From UBA7683 sp964397855 (GTDB taxonomy: Bacteria > Patescibacteriota > Saccharimonadia > Saccharimonadales > UBA7683): 25,554 nt of DNA. Under the pieces are notes generated by a model. It had not been told where the DNA came from, ran no database searches, and saw nothing but the letters and a program-made list of their open reading frames with translations. The DNA lies in NCBI GenBank assembly GCA_964397855.1, contig CAYNKQ010000017.1:1-25554 (forward strand), given 5' to 3'. Of this stretch, positions 1 through 8,671 are shown piece after piece (the first letter of the stretch is position 1; each line of letters begins with the position of its first letter). A program made the position numbers and the translations under genes.

Positions 1-579
1 CGCAAAGGACTAAAGTTAGTCCGACATACAATAATCCCTGCAGCATTATCTGATGTGCTTGCAACCAATAAGTGGGTTGGTCCAGCAGTTTTAGCACAAG
101 CCCTAGAGGACGGTGTTACGCCTTCAGAATTTCGCGAGGAACCTATATCTTCATCCCAGGCCTTTTTAACGACGAATATAGGGTGTACTCAACAAGAAGC
201 AATGCAGGTGTTTAAGGCAAAAGCTGCATATTTAAACGGTATGTTGCCTCTTTTGGACAACAGGGTTGAAATTATTGCCGAGGGACTTGATGAAGAAAAT
301 TATGCAGTTGGGTGGTCTGAATTTAGAGGTTTCCCACGTGGGCACAGGTCTTACATTTCATTCCATCCATGGATTTCATTCGGAACCGTAAACGCCGAAG
401 CGCCTGGCATGCTTGCTCGAAGCCTCAGTAATATTGATGCTCTGATGAGAAGTGTCGTTGACAAGGACGGCGTTTTAGAAGAAGAGATTAGGGGAAAATT
501 GGCCGAAGATCCAGATTATCTTCAGGTAGCTCCAACTGCTGTGCATCATGAATCAGGCCCAAAATCGTTAGAAGCATAG
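1..579 (+). CDS. 3' part of an unrecognised protein (5' end outside window)
   Basis: The reading frame is open from base 1 and ends at TAG in 577-579, giving 192 visible residues with the start lost upstream. A GTG at 55 is in frame, but coding-like sequence continues before it, so I do not take it as the start. The protein is soluble-looking and slightly acidic, with no membrane segment and no Cys-rich motif. It contains an aromatic stretch (GWSEFRGFPRGHRSYISFHP, about residues 105-124 of the visible part) and an acidic helix-like C-terminal region. I do not recognise the family. It converges on the sortase gene with a 29-nt gap and no clear terminator. Confidence is good that it is coding and nil for function. 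Confidence 0.7.
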   Translation, partial: RKGLKLVRHTIIPAALSDVLATNKWVGPAVLAQALEDGVTPSEFREEPISSSQAFLTTNIGCTQQEAMQVFKAKAAYLNGMLPLLDNRVEIIAEGLDEENYAVGWSEFRGFPRGHRSYISFHPWISFGTVNAEAPGMLARSLSNIDALMRSVVDKDGVLEEEIRGKLAEDPDYLQVAPTAVHHESGPKSLEA

Positions 580-608
580 AAAACAGCTTTGTGCCTGTTA
601 TTGCTATA

Positions 609-1859
609 CTACTTAACAAGCTCAGCAGTTATGACAAGTCGTTTGTCATATGTGTTTGATTGCCATTTACCTGAGCAGGTAATGATCTCAAGACGTGATT
701 CACTACTCTTTTTGAAGATCTGTGCCATTGGAACCTTGTCTTTTTCGTATTCGTTCTTTGCAGTTACACGGTAGGTGAAGCTCTGACCCCTACCGTTAGT
801 TGTAGTTATAAGATCGCCGTCTTTAAGATCTTTAAGGTTATCAAAAACGGCCCTATTACCACCTGCGTAATGACCAACCAGCACGGCTGGGCCTGGTTTT
901 CCAGGAAGAACACCCTTGTTATACCAACCAACCATACCGTATGCTTTCGGCACAGCAATGAGACCCTCTGGTGTAGTGCCAAGTCCTTCTACAGGAGCGT
1001 TAACACCAATGCTACTGATAACAACACGAACTGGCTGATCTGGGTTAACGGCTACTGAGCTTGTTGGCGCGGCGGCAGTTGCAGGAGCTTCCTTTGGTGT
1101 TGCGGCAGAAGCTTCTACCTCAATAACTGGAGCACCAATTGGCTGAGCAACTACTGGCTGAGCATTATAATTACCCATAAATGTAAACATCCCCACCGCC
1201 ATAATTCCACAAGCAAATGCACTGGCTACAATAGTGCGTACATGCGCGGCGGAGGCGCTTTTAGCGTCAGCCGAAATTAAACTTGTGAGTGAACCAGAAT
1301 AGAGCGCGCTTAAGTTAGCCTCCATACGTTCGTTGTGAACTGGGTCTTCAAGTAGTGACTGGGTTTCTGTATTAAGCATTGGTGGCAGAACAGTTTCTTC
1401 GGCTGCTGGTGCAGCAACCACTGCTTGCACATGCCTATGCGTAAGTGTGTCTAGGTAGTTTCGTTGTGCATTGGCTGGCATTACTTGGTCAATTAACTGC
1501 TGGCTCTGCGGTTGAATGGGCTGTGCCTGCTGAACCGGAGCAGGGCTGTAGCTAACTCTGGCAACCGCTGGCTGTGGCATGAAATAGTCTTCGGTAACCG
1601 CAGCTACTGGAGCTTGTTGCGTGGGAACAGCGATAACTTTTGGCTGCACAGTTTGCGTAGCCTGTACTACTAGTGGGGCAAGAGGTGTAGTGGGTGCCTG
1701 CTGTACAGCGGGACTAGGGCTGGCTTGCTGCTCAGTTTGTTCAACACTTCCAGAACGGCTACGAGCATATGTATCTAAATAAGCTCGTCTGTGAGCGGTA
1801 CGGTCGCGGTGCTGAATGCCACCACGCAAAGAAGATACGGTATTATTATTTTTGTTCAT
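609..1859 (-). CDS. Sortase (class E/F-like) with a long Pro/Gln/Ala-rich cytoplasmic N-terminal region
   Basis: This is a 416-residue transpeptidase expected to attach or polymerise surface proteins outside the membrane. The C-terminal third (about 275-416) is a sortase fold with all three catalytic residues: His330 in LVGHYAG, Cys395 in LEIITCSGKW and Arg407 in YDKRLVI. One membrane segment lies at about 207-228. The roughly 206 residues before it are low-complexity (Pro, Gln, Ala, Val) and should be cytoplasmic. That is unusual, because most class D/E/F sortases have only a short tail before the anchor. Two related motifs stand out in the tail: RAYLDTYARSR (25-35) and RNYLDTLTHRH (133-143). 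No substrate with an obvious sorting signal is seen in the window. A TAAAAT box sits only 3 nt before the ATG, too close to be a sure promoter. Confidence 0.9.
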   Translation of the reverse strand: MNKNNNTVSSLRGGIQHRDRTAHRRAYLDTYARSRSGSVEQTEQQASPSPAVQQAPTTPLAPLVVQATQTVQPKVIAVPTQQAPVAAVTEDYFMPQPAVARVSYSPAPVQQAQPIQPQSQQLIDQVMPANAQRNYLDTLTHRHVQAVVAAPAAEETVLPPMLNTETQSLLEDPVHNERMEANLSALYSGSLTSLISADAKSASAAHVRTIVASAFACGIMAVGMFTFMGNYNAQPVVAQPIGAPVIEVEASAATPKEAPATAAAPTSSVAVNPDQPVRVVISSIGVNAPVEGLGTTPEGLIAVPKAYGMVGWYNKGVLPGKPGPAVLVGHYAGGNRAVFDNLKDLKDGDLITTTNGRGQSFTYRVTAKNEYEKDKVPMAQIFKKSSESRLEIITCSGKWQSNTYDKRLVITAELVK

Positions 1860-1991
1860 TTTATTTTAACAGTTTTTGTTAGAATTTCTTCTGAATACAG
1901 ATTGTACTTGTGCTTAGCCTACTTGTCAACAACTGTATCGCATAAACTTCAATTACCAACTAAAATGGAGTGATTATAGCTACACCAGCTA

Positions 1992-2867
1992 TCAAGCTAG
2001 AGCAAGCTGATGATCAAGACAGTACGTTTTTTGATCACACTCATTACAAACGAGTGTTAATTTATTGCAAGACTTATCGGCGCAATTAATAAACCTACTG
2101 GTATTTCCTTTGCAGTGGACACAGACACCAATATCTTTAGCATTACTCGAGAACGTGTGGTTCATACGACCATCAAAGATATACAAGTTACCCTCCCAAT
2201 AACCGTCATCTCCATATGCTTCACCGTACTTAACAATACCGCCGTCTATTTGATAGACCTCTTTGAAGCCTCTATTTTTCATAAGTACCGAAAGAATCTC
2301 GCAGCGTATACCTCCTGTACAGTACGTAATGACTGGTCGCTCTTTAATGGCATCGTATTTTGGGTTTTCAAGTTCTTTAAGAAAATCTGGAGTTGTTTCT
2401 ACGGCTGGAATAATAGCGTTTTTGAACTTTCCGACCTGAGCTTCATAGGCATTTCTACCGTCAAAAAATATAACCTCATCGCCACGTTCTTGTATTAAAG
2501 CGTGAACCTGCTCAGGCTTGAGGTGAATCCCACCATTTTCAACACCGCGTTCAGAAACCACAAGCTCATCAGTAGCACCAAATGCCACAAGCTCATCACG
2601 AACCTTGACCGAAAGCTTTGGAAACTCCTGACCCGTTCCGTCTGACCATTTGTACATAATATTTTTGAACGTGACCGAGCGGTTCATTTCTCGTTTATAT
2701 TCACGTAGATTTTCGATATCACCGCCCAAGGTACCGTTGATTCCGTGGGGAGAAATAATAATACGGCCCTTGAGATTTAGACGACTACATAGTTCGCGCT
2801 GCCAGCGCATAGTTATGTTTGTGTCTCCAAGAGGAACAAACTTGTAGTAGAGAATTACTTTTTGCAT
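1992..2867 (-). CDS. trhO: tRNA uridine(34) hydroxylase, rhodanese family
   Basis: TrhO/YceA uses oxygen to hydroxylate U34 of certain tRNAs, the first step towards 5-carboxymethoxy- or methoxyuridine. The 291 residues match the family layout: an N-terminal acylphosphatase-like domain (1-95, with SPHGINGTLGG at 39-49), a rhodanese domain (about 125-220) with the catalytic Cys183 in YCTGGIRCE, and a Cys-rich tail (C249, C252, C262, C267, C274, C277, C283) typical of the longer forms and probably metal-binding. No Shine-Dalgarno sequence precedes the ATG. The promoter immediately upstream places the transcript start at about 2868, so the mRNA is probably leaderless. The gene is divergent from the first ABC exporter. 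Confidence 0.93.
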   Translation of the reverse strand: MQKVILYYKFVPLGDTNITMRWQRELCSRLNLKGRIIISPHGINGTLGGDIENLREYKREMNRSVTFKNIMYKWSDGTGQEFPKLSVKVRDELVAFGATDELVVSERGVENGGIHLKPEQVHALIQERGDEVIFFDGRNAYEAQVGKFKNAIIPAVETTPDFLKELENPKYDAIKERPVITYCTGGIRCEILSVLMKNRGFKEVYQIDGGIVKYGEAYGDDGYWEGNLYIFDGRMNHTFSSNAKDIGVCVHCKGNTSRFINCADKSCNKLTLVCNECDQKTYCLDHQLALA

Positions 2868-2874
2868 CTGTTAT

Positions 2875-2903
2875 AGTCTAGCAAAATTCTTCTTTTTTGT
2901 CAC
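2875..2903 (-). promoter_or_regulatory. trhO promoter, extended -10
   Basis: On the minus strand GTGACA (2903-2898), a 17-nt spacer and TAGACT (2880-2875) are seen, with TGC directly before the -10. A start about 7 nt later falls at the trhO ATG (2867). The -35 hexamer shares bases with that of the divergent ABC exporter promoter. Confidence 0.6.
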
Positions 2904-2927
2904 ATTACTTGACATAAGTGGTACAAT
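2899..2927 (+). promoter_or_regulatory. Promoter of the first ABC exporter, extended -10
   Basis: GTCACA (2899-2904), a 17-nt spacer and TACAAT (2922-2927) preceded by TGG. A TTGACA at 2909-2914 also lies here but has no -10 box at good spacing (TATAAA is only 14 nt away). The transcript would start near 2934, giving a leader of about 140 nt. Confidence 0.5.
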
Positions 2928-2966
2928 GTATAAATCAATTATAAATATAACGGAAAGGGCAGAAAA

Positions 2967-3032
2967 ATGGCGAGAACAAAAGCAACAAATGACGTATTCA
3001 GCACTGCTCGATTCGTGTCAGCTACACTTTAA
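2967..3032 (+). CDS. Possible 21-residue leader peptide before the first ABC exporter
   Basis: A short ORF starts at ATG 2967 and encodes MARTKATNDVF followed by ten more residues, ending TAA at 3030-3032. A purine-rich GGAAAGGG lies 7 nt upstream, a usable ribosome site. It sits in the leader between the promoter and the exporter start at 3077. A second short ORF also beginning Met-Ala-Arg sits in the same place before the second exporter. Short translated leaders before ABC exporters can act as sensors of translation inhibitors, but nothing here proves this one is translated. Confidence 0.4.
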   Translation: MARTKATNDVFSTARFVSATL

Positions 3033-3076
3033 AACAAATCTAAATCTTATAACTACATATTCAGAAAGGTTCCACA

Positions 3077-4846
3077 ATGTCAGCCAGCAGACAGACTGCC
3101 ACAAAGGTAGCCCTTGGGGCTTATATTCGCGAAGTAAAAGCAAACGGCGCGCTCTCCGTATTGTCTTTGTTGTTACCTGGAACTGGGACCATACTCACTA
3201 CCTACGTACCGCCGCTTATTATTGCAGCCATGATCACGCGTTTTGACGGGAAACTCCCGAGTGACCTAAGCAGCATCACACCATACCTTCTGATGTTCGC
3301 CGGCATTTGGACACTGGGTGAAATACTATGGCGCATTGCATTCTTGTCACTTGATAAAGTTGACTCTCTCGGTATTAGTAATTTACTCAACTCCGCTATT
3401 GACAGCCTGCTCAAGAAGGATGCCCGTTTCTTCAGTGATAACTTCGCCGGCTCACTCACAAAGAAGGCAATCGGCTATGGCCGTAACTTTGAAAGATTCA
3501 TGGATACGATTTGTTTCGATATATTCGGCAACCTTATACCTATAAGCTTTGCTGTTGTGATTTTATGGGGATACTCACCATGGTTTAATATCGTGCTTAT
3601 CGGCGTCATACTCGTAAGCTTCTTTTTGGTCCTTCCACTTATTAAACGACGTCAAAAACTCACACAAGCACGCGAAACTGCGAGCAACGTAATGGCTGGA
3701 AACATTGCAGATGTTATTGGAAATGCAAGCGCAGTGCGAGCCTTCGGCAACGAACAGCAAGAGCAAGCGCGTCACGAGAAGCTAACACTCGACTACACAA
3801 CCAAGGCTCGTAAGTCGTGGGACTATCATGTACTGAGAATTGACGGGATAGTTGCGCCGCTCAACATCCTAATAAATGTCGTCGGTCTGATACTGGCGCT
3901 ATTGGTCACAGATAACACGCAGACGCTAGCAGTAGTGTTCGTTTCATTCAGCTACTTCGTTCAAACTACAAAAGTAATGTTCGAGTTTAACCGCACCTAT
4001 CGTAATTTTGAGAGTGCCCTCAGCGAAGCAGCCGAGTTTACTCAGCTACTGCTTGAGCCGACCCGCGTAACCGACGTTCAAGGTGCTGCAGATATAAAGA
4101 TTCACCAAGGAAGTATCGAATTTAAGAACGTAACATTCACCCACTCTGAGCGTGATGATTCACTGTTTAGTAACCTTAATCTCACAATAAAGAGTGGTGA
4201 GAAAGTAGGAATCATTGGTAGGTCGGGTGCCGGTAAATCTACATTCACCAACCTATTGCTACGCTTTGTGGATATCGATAGTGGACAGATTTTAATTGAT
4301 GGTCAAGATATTGGACAAGTCACCCAGCAGAGCCTTCGACGCAGTATCGCCTATGTTCCACAGGACCCGCTTCTCTTTCACCGATCACTACGTGAAAACA
4401 TCAGCTATGCAAAAATGGAGTCGTCTGACCATGACGTAATACACGCCGCAAAACAAGCACACGCCCATGAGTTCATTGACCAACTGCCAGAAACATATGA
4501 GACGCTAGTTGGTGAACGTGGTATTAAACTCTCTGGAGGCCAAAGACAGCGCGTCGCTATTGCCCGCGCAGTCCTAAAAGATGCTCCTATCTTAGTGCTT
4601 GATGAAGCAACGTCTGCTCTTGATAGCGAAAGCGAATCGCTCATTCAGGATGCGCTTTGGAAACTTATGCAAAATCGTACCGCCATAGTTATTGCACACC
4701 GATTAAGTACTATCCAGAAGATGGACAGAATTATAGTCCTTGATAACGGCCGAGTAACTGAGGAAGGCTCACACGAAGAGCTCCTCAAATCTGAAGGAAT
4801 TTACGCAAAGTTATGGACTCATCAATCAGGTGGATTTATAGAGTAA
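3077..4846 (+). CDS. ABC exporter half-transporter (ABCB/MsbA-like), first of a tandem pair
   Basis: This 589-residue protein couples ATP hydrolysis to export of an unknown substrate. Residues 1-310 hold the membrane domain, with hydrophobic stretches near 27-55, 68-92, 148-190 and 255-300. The nucleotide-binding domain follows: Walker A GRSGAGKST (381-389), Q-loop YVPQDP with Gln429, signature LSGGQ (485-489), Walker B LVLDE with catalytic Glu510, and H-loop His541. Every ATPase motif is intact. A purine-rich site (AGAAAGG, 3062-3068) precedes the ATG at 3077. The second exporter at 5006 has the same architecture and a nearly identical C-terminal end (IYAKLW-HQSGGF), so they are paralogues that may work as a heterodimer. 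Substrate unknown. Confidence 0.93.
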   Translation: MSASRQTATKVALGAYIREVKANGALSVLSLLLPGTGTILTTYVPPLIIAAMITRFDGKLPSDLSSITPYLLMFAGIWTLGEILWRIAFLSLDKVDSLGISNLLNSAIDSLLKKDARFFSDNFAGSLTKKAIGYGRNFERFMDTICFDIFGNLIPISFAVVILWGYSPWFNIVLIGVILVSFFLVLPLIKRRQKLTQARETASNVMAGNIADVIGNASAVRAFGNEQQEQARHEKLTLDYTTKARKSWDYHVLRIDGIVAPLNILINVVGLILALLVTDNTQTLAVVFVSFSYFVQTTKVMFEFNRTYRNFESALSEAAEFTQLLLEPTRVTDVQGAADIKIHQGSIEFKNVTFTHSERDDSLFSNLNLTIKSGEKVGIIGRSGAGKSTFTNLLLRFVDIDSGQILIDGQDIGQVTQQSLRRSIAYVPQDPLLFHRSLRENISYAKMESSDHDVIHAAKQAHAHEFIDQLPETYETLVGERGIKLSGGQRQRVAIARAVLKDAPILVLDEATSALDSESESLIQDALWKLMQNRTAIVIAHRLSTIQKMDRIIVLDNGRVTEEGSHEELLKSEGIYAKLWTHQSGGFIE

Positions 4847-4862
4847 ACACAAACTACCCACG

Positions 4863-4891
4863 TTTACTGATAGCCCTACGTTCTATATACT
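4863..4891 (+). promoter_or_regulatory. Promoter of the second ABC exporter
   Basis: TTTACT (4863-4868), a 17-nt spacer and TATACT (4886-4891). A start near 4898 gives a leader of about 108 nt. That leader contains the palindrome GCGGATCCGC (around 4913-4922) and an 11-residue ORF. The second exporter can therefore be expressed apart from the first. Confidence 0.6.
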
Positions 4892-4933
4892 TATACGTAA
4901 TACGATCCTCTAGGCGGATCCGCTATTTGCAAA

Positions 4934-4969
4934 ATGGCTAGACGGCTAGTCTCAGTAGTAAGCGAATAA
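4934..4969 (+). CDS. Possible 11-residue leader peptide (MARRLVSVVSE) before the second ABC exporter
   Basis: An ATG at 4934 opens an ORF of 11 codons ending TAA at 4967-4969. It has no Shine-Dalgarno sequence. It sits in the same place relative to its exporter as the 21-residue ORF at 2967 and shares the Met-Ala-Arg start. Such short ORFs occur by chance, so the case rests on the repeated position. Confidence 0.25.
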   Translation: MARRLVSVVSE

Positions 4970-5005
4970 CAAAAAGCACAGCAACGTAAACGAAAGGAAA
5001 CCGGC

Positions 5006-6784
5006 ATGGAGCCACAAAACCAAAAGCACGGCAAGCCGCCTGTTAACTTTGCCCGGCAGACAATGCGCGAATACTGGAAGCATCTACGGCAATATAAATT
5101 TTCTCTGTTTGTTGTCCTGATTCTCGTACCCTCAGCCGCTCTCTGCTTAGCAACCTTTGTTCCCTATTACCTTAGCCAAGCGATCGGTCAACTAGCATCG
5201 GGGAGTTCTGACGTCAGCAAGCCACTACTAATGGCTGGATTGATTGGATTTTTTGGCGTCATATGTAACTTTATAGGGTTTCGTAGACTAAACTTCCTAG
5301 ATACCAAAATGCAAGTTGCACTGATTGAATACCTAACCGAGAGTATACTCGCCAAAGACTACGCGTTCTTTTCTAACGAAAAGATCGGGGCGCTTACGGC
5401 TCGATTTATAGACTTTGTGCGCGCGTACGACACGCTGCAAGGTCTATTCATTATTCGAACGCTTGGCTTTGTAGTCTCTATGGGTGCTGGGCTCATCTTG
5501 GTTGCCGTCGCCTCCGCGCCGCTTGCGCTTATACTGCTAACCCTCATCACTATCCTATTGGTGCAAGTTCGGGTGTCGTTGAACATTAGACAACCCTACC
5601 GAACCGAGCGGAAGTATATTCGTTCAAGTATTCTTGGCGAAGTTGCAGATGCGTTTACCAATAACTTAGTAGTAAAGACATTTGCTCGTGAAAAAAACGA
5701 GCTTTTGAGCGTGCGCAAAAAGACAAAACGTTTTGAGACAGTGTACATGAAAGATCTCAATCTTCTAATCACCGACGGAACACTTCGGCAGTTCATTACA
5801 ACGCTGATTCAGATTCTTGCGATCATATTTGCCGTTGTACAGCTAAAAAATGGCAGAATGGATATTGCTACCGCAGTGTTTGCACTCGCTTATCTTCAAA
5901 GAATAGCAGCACAGATATTCTCGCTTGGTGAAATGATCAACGGCTATGACAACGCGTTTTTAGAAGCAGCACCAATGACAGAGATGCTCATGAAAACAAA
6001 CAAGATCAACGATTCACCTGCTGCTAAAAAATTGCTCGTAGATACAGGCGTCATTTCGTTTAACAAGATTAGCTACAACTACGAAGAAGGCGACACTGCA
6101 ATTACCGCACTCGACTACAGCGTTGCTGGCGGCAAGCGAATTGGCATTGTTGGCCACTCGGGTGCGGGTAAGACGACTATCACCCGCTTAATGCTTCGGT
6201 TTGATGACGTAACGTCAGGAAGTATTGAAATCGATGGCCAGAACATCTCAAATGTTACTCAAGAATCGCTTCGCAAAGCTATCGCCTACGTCCCTCAAGA
6301 ACCGCTCCTATTCCATAGAAGCCTCGCCGAAAACATACGTTATGGGAATCCGCTGGCAACCGACGAAGAGGTTGAGCAAGCCGCTGTACAGGCACATGCC
6401 CATGAGTTTATAAAAGACCTACCCAATGGCTACAAAACGCTGGTTGGTGAACGTGGCGTTAAACTTTCTGGTGGGCAACGTCAGCGTGTTGCTATTGCCA
6501 GGGCAGTTATCAAGAACGCACCGATTCTCATACTCGACGAGGCAACTAGTGCACTCGATAGCGAAAGTGAGCGACTTATCCAAGATGCACTTACCAAGTT
6601 AATGGCCGGACGAACAACGCTTGTGATTGCACACCGGCTTTCAACAATCCAGAAAATGGACAGGATCATCGTGCTTGAGAAAGGCGCTATTGCCGAAGAA
6701 GGATCGCATGATATGCTAATACAGCAAAAAGGCATTTACGCGAAGCTGTGGGCGCATCAGTCCGGCGGGTTCTTAGAAGACTAA
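5006..6784 (+). CDS. ABC exporter half-transporter, second of a tandem pair
   Basis: This 592-residue paralogue of the exporter at 3077 has its membrane domain in about 1-320 (hydrophobic stretches near 32-62, 74-92, 146-190 and 262-300). The ATPase domain carries Walker A GHSGAGKTT (383-391), Q-loop YVPQEP with Gln431, signature LSGGQ (487-491), Walker B LILDE with Glu512, and His543. Both members of the pair keep the catalytic Glu, unlike heterodimers with one degenerate site. The start is fixed by GAAAGGAAA (4994-5002) just before the ATG. The CHR transporter genes follow after 14 nt and are probably co-transcribed. Substrate unknown. Confidence 0.93.
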   Translation: MEPQNQKHGKPPVNFARQTMREYWKHLRQYKFSLFVVLILVPSAALCLATFVPYYLSQAIGQLASGSSDVSKPLLMAGLIGFFGVICNFIGFRRLNFLDTKMQVALIEYLTESILAKDYAFFSNEKIGALTARFIDFVRAYDTLQGLFIIRTLGFVVSMGAGLILVAVASAPLALILLTLITILLVQVRVSLNIRQPYRTERKYIRSSILGEVADAFTNNLVVKTFAREKNELLSVRKKTKRFETVYMKDLNLLITDGTLRQFITTLIQILAIIFAVVQLKNGRMDIATAVFALAYLQRIAAQIFSLGEMINGYDNAFLEAAPMTEMLMKTNKINDSPAAKKLLVDTGVISFNKISYNYEEGDTAITALDYSVAGGKRIGIVGHSGAGKTTITRLMLRFDDVTSGSIEIDGQNISNVTQESLRKAIAYVPQEPLLFHRSLAENIRYGNPLATDEEVEQAAVQAHAHEFIKDLPNGYKTLVGERGVKLSGGQRQRVAIARAVIKNAPILILDEATSALDSESERLIQDALTKLMAGRTTLVIAHRLSTIQKMDRIIVLEKGAIAEEGSHDMLIQQKGIYAKLWAHQSGGFLED

Positions 6785-6798
6785 CTGGTCAACATGAA

Positions 6799-7365
6799 AT
6801 GAAAACAAAACATACAAACATAACATACCTGGAGCTCGCTCATGTCTACATAAAGGTTGGCACTAATGCCTTCGGTGGCTGGTCAACGACATACGTGCTA
6901 CTTGAAAAAGAATTTACCAGTAAACGACGACTCCTTAGTAGAGATCAATTACAGACCGCAGCAGCCTCCGGGCAAGCACTACCCGGACCGGCTCAGGTTA
7001 TTGTCGCAGCACAAACCAGCTACTTCTTGAAAGGTGTCGCCGGATCAGTCATGGCAACACTCTGCTATCTACTTCCTTCGATTATTCTTACAATCAGCTT
7101 TGGCTACCTGTATTTTAATTACTTAGCCGACAGCGTCTTCTCTAGTCGCTTAATTGGTGTTCAGGCTGCAGTTGCCGGAATAGTCATAGGTAATGCCTAC
7201 AAAATTGCCCGCCAAAATGCCACCAATGCCGTGCTATGGCTTGTTGTTTCATTATCAGCGCTAGTCAGTTACGTACTAAAAGTACCCGTGCTCATAATCA
7301 TTTTTGGGTTTGGGGCAGCAAGTCTTTTGATAAGCATTACAAGAAGCAAGAGTCGCAGTGCCTGA
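6799..7365 (+). CDS. CHR-family transporter, first half (ChrA-like)
   Basis: A 188-residue membrane protein carrying one CHR domain. In bidomain ChrA two such domains lie in one chain of about 400 residues; here they are encoded by two overlapping genes. Family marks visible are the N-terminal VGTNAFGGW and the GQALPGPAQV motif. Several hydrophobic helices follow. ATG 6799 is chosen because the longer in-frame extension to 6748 would run into the coding end of the ABC gene and has no family sequence. Known members export chromate or take up sulfate in exchange, but short CHR pairs are often of unproven substrate, so I name only the family. Confidence 0.85.
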   Translation: MKTKHTNITYLELAHVYIKVGTNAFGGWSTTYVLLEKEFTSKRRLLSRDQLQTAAASGQALPGPAQVIVAAQTSYFLKGVAGSVMATLCYLLPSIILTISFGYLYFNYLADSVFSSRLIGVQAAVAGIVIGNAYKIARQNATNAVLWLVVSLSALVSYVLKVPVLIIIFGFGAASLLISITRSKSRSA

Positions 7366-7870
7366 ACTTATACACATATTTCTCAGGCTCTGCCTTATCA
7401 GCATTACAAGTTACTCGGGGAGTGCTCAGATACTTTTCTACGAAGTCGGTGTCCAGCAACTTCACTGGGTAACGAATCAGGACTATGCCAGCTACCTTGG
7501 GTTTGGATTTGCAACTCCAGGCCCACAGGTCTTTAGTCTGGCCACATTTATGGGATACGGTAAAGCTGGGCTTCTCGGTGCACTGGTTGGTACGTTTGCC
7601 ATATACCTTTTTCCGGTTGCCCTTGCGATTATCAGCGGAAAATATTTACAAAAGCTAATCACTCACAGACACGCAAAAGCATTTGTTCATGGAGTAGGTT
7701 TAGCCGCAGCAGGCTTACTCGCTTCAATGGGTATTAGTATCCTAGGCGCCAATGAACTTTCACTTTCTTACGTGCTTATTGCTGTCTTTGCAGCACTTGC
7801 TATCAACAAAAAAATAAGCCCCCTGCTTATTATCGCAGTTGGCTTATTAGTTGGACTGACTTTTAAGTAA
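7358..7870 (+). CDS. CHR-family transporter, second half (ChrA-like)
   Basis: A 170-residue membrane protein with the second CHR domain, showing the family motif GFATPGPQVFSLATFMGYG. It starts with GTG at 7358 and overlaps the end of the first half by 8 nt (GTGCCTGA), so the two are probably translationally coupled and assemble together. The ratio and order match the paired short-chain CHR proteins of other bacteria, and I see no sign of a broken single gene: both ends are clean and the overlap is of the normal coupling kind. Confidence 0.85.
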   Translation: MPELIHIFLRLCLISITSYSGSAQILFYEVGVQQLHWVTNQDYASYLGFGFATPGPQVFSLATFMGYGKAGLLGALVGTFAIYLFPVALAIISGKYLQKLITHRHAKAFVHGVGLAAAGLLASMGISILGANELSLSYVLIAVFAALAINKKISPLLIIAVGLLVGLTFK

Positions 7871-7889
7871 GAGTCTGAAGACCTTCGGG

Positions 7890-8636
7890 CTATTCGCCGT
7901 GTGCTTCTTTCTCTTTCTTGCCGCCAGGGTTTTGCTCTGCAGCCTGAGCCGACTGATCAGTGTCAGCGCCATTCTGGGCAGAAACAGCATCAGCTTCAGT
8001 CTCACCTTCAGCAAGCTCAGTACCTTCGTCTACTTCAACAACAGTTGCGTCTTTAACAAGAACGATTGGCTGAGAAAGGAACTCCTCTCGCTTTTCATCG
8101 TCTTCTGCGTTTGCGAGTACCTCAACAAGTTCTACGCCAGTTGGAAGTTTAATGTCTGAGATAACCAAGCGGTCATCGATCTCGACAAGACTTTCACCAG
8201 ATACTTCCAGTGCCTCTGGAAGGTCCTTTGGTAGTGCCCGAACCATAATGGTCTCAAGTGCATGTAGTAGTACGAGTCGATTGTTTTCGGCTGGGATTTC
8301 ACCAACAACGTGCACAGGAACCTCTGCGTCTACAGTTTCATTTGCCTTAAGCGCCTGAAACACAACATGCTGCACTTCTGGCTTTAGTGGCACGAACTCG
8401 ATTTCTTTAATAAGCGCGAGCTTTTTTGCAGATCCGACAGTGAGATCAATCGCCTGACTCTTGCCTACGGTTTTGTATGCTTTAAGGATTTCTGGTCCAC
8501 CAACAAGAATGTTGACGGAATCTTTACCGTGTTCTTGAACAACGGCGGGCACTTTGCCTTCGCTGCGAAGTGCTGCTACGGCTTTTTTGCCGAGGCCTTC
8601 TCGTGTTTCTGCTTGTAGTTGGACGTCCTGGCTCAT
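7890..8636 (-). CDS. rplY: Large-subunit ribosomal protein bL25, Ctc (TL5) form
   Basis: bL25 binds 5S rRNA in the 50S subunit. The 248 residues show the usual two-domain Ctc form: an N-terminal 5S-binding domain (about 1-95, beginning with LQAETREGLGKKAV and KVPAVV) and a C-terminal beta domain (about 100-195). A highly acidic, Glu/Ala-rich tail follows and ends in a short Lys-rich stretch (GGKKEKEAHGE). Unlike several neighbours it has a Shine-Dalgarno sequence, CAGGAG at 8648-8653, though 11 nt from the ATG. Convergent with the CHR genes. Confidence 0.95.
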   Translation of the reverse strand: MSQDVQLQAETREGLGKKAVAALRSEGKVPAVVQEHGKDSVNILVGGPEILKAYKTVGKSQAIDLTVGSAKKLALIKEIEFVPLKPEVQHVVFQALKANETVDAEVPVHVVGEIPAENNRLVLLHALETIMVRALPKDLPEALEVSGESLVEIDDRLVISDIKLPTGVELVEVLANAEDDEKREEFLSQPIVLVKDATVVEVDEGTELAEGETEADAVSAQNGADTDQSAQAAEQNPGGKKEKEAHGE

Positions 8637-8671
8637 GAATAAATAAACTCCTGTAATTTTTCAGTATTACT

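Noticed and set aside
252..290. UvrA first zinc site with His as second ligand (protein residues 252-280; gene at 9973-12783)
   Set aside because: His or altered spacing at this position also occurs in other bacterial UvrA proteins as far as I recall, so it is not notable.
2909..2936. TTGACA with TATAAA as the ABC exporter promoter
   Set aside because: The spacing is only 14 nt; the extended -10 TGGTACAAT with GTCACA at 17 nt fits better.
7340..7380. Frameshift splitting one ChrA gene
   Set aside because: The 8-nt overlap, plausible GTG start and normal domain ends match natural paired short-chain CHR genes.
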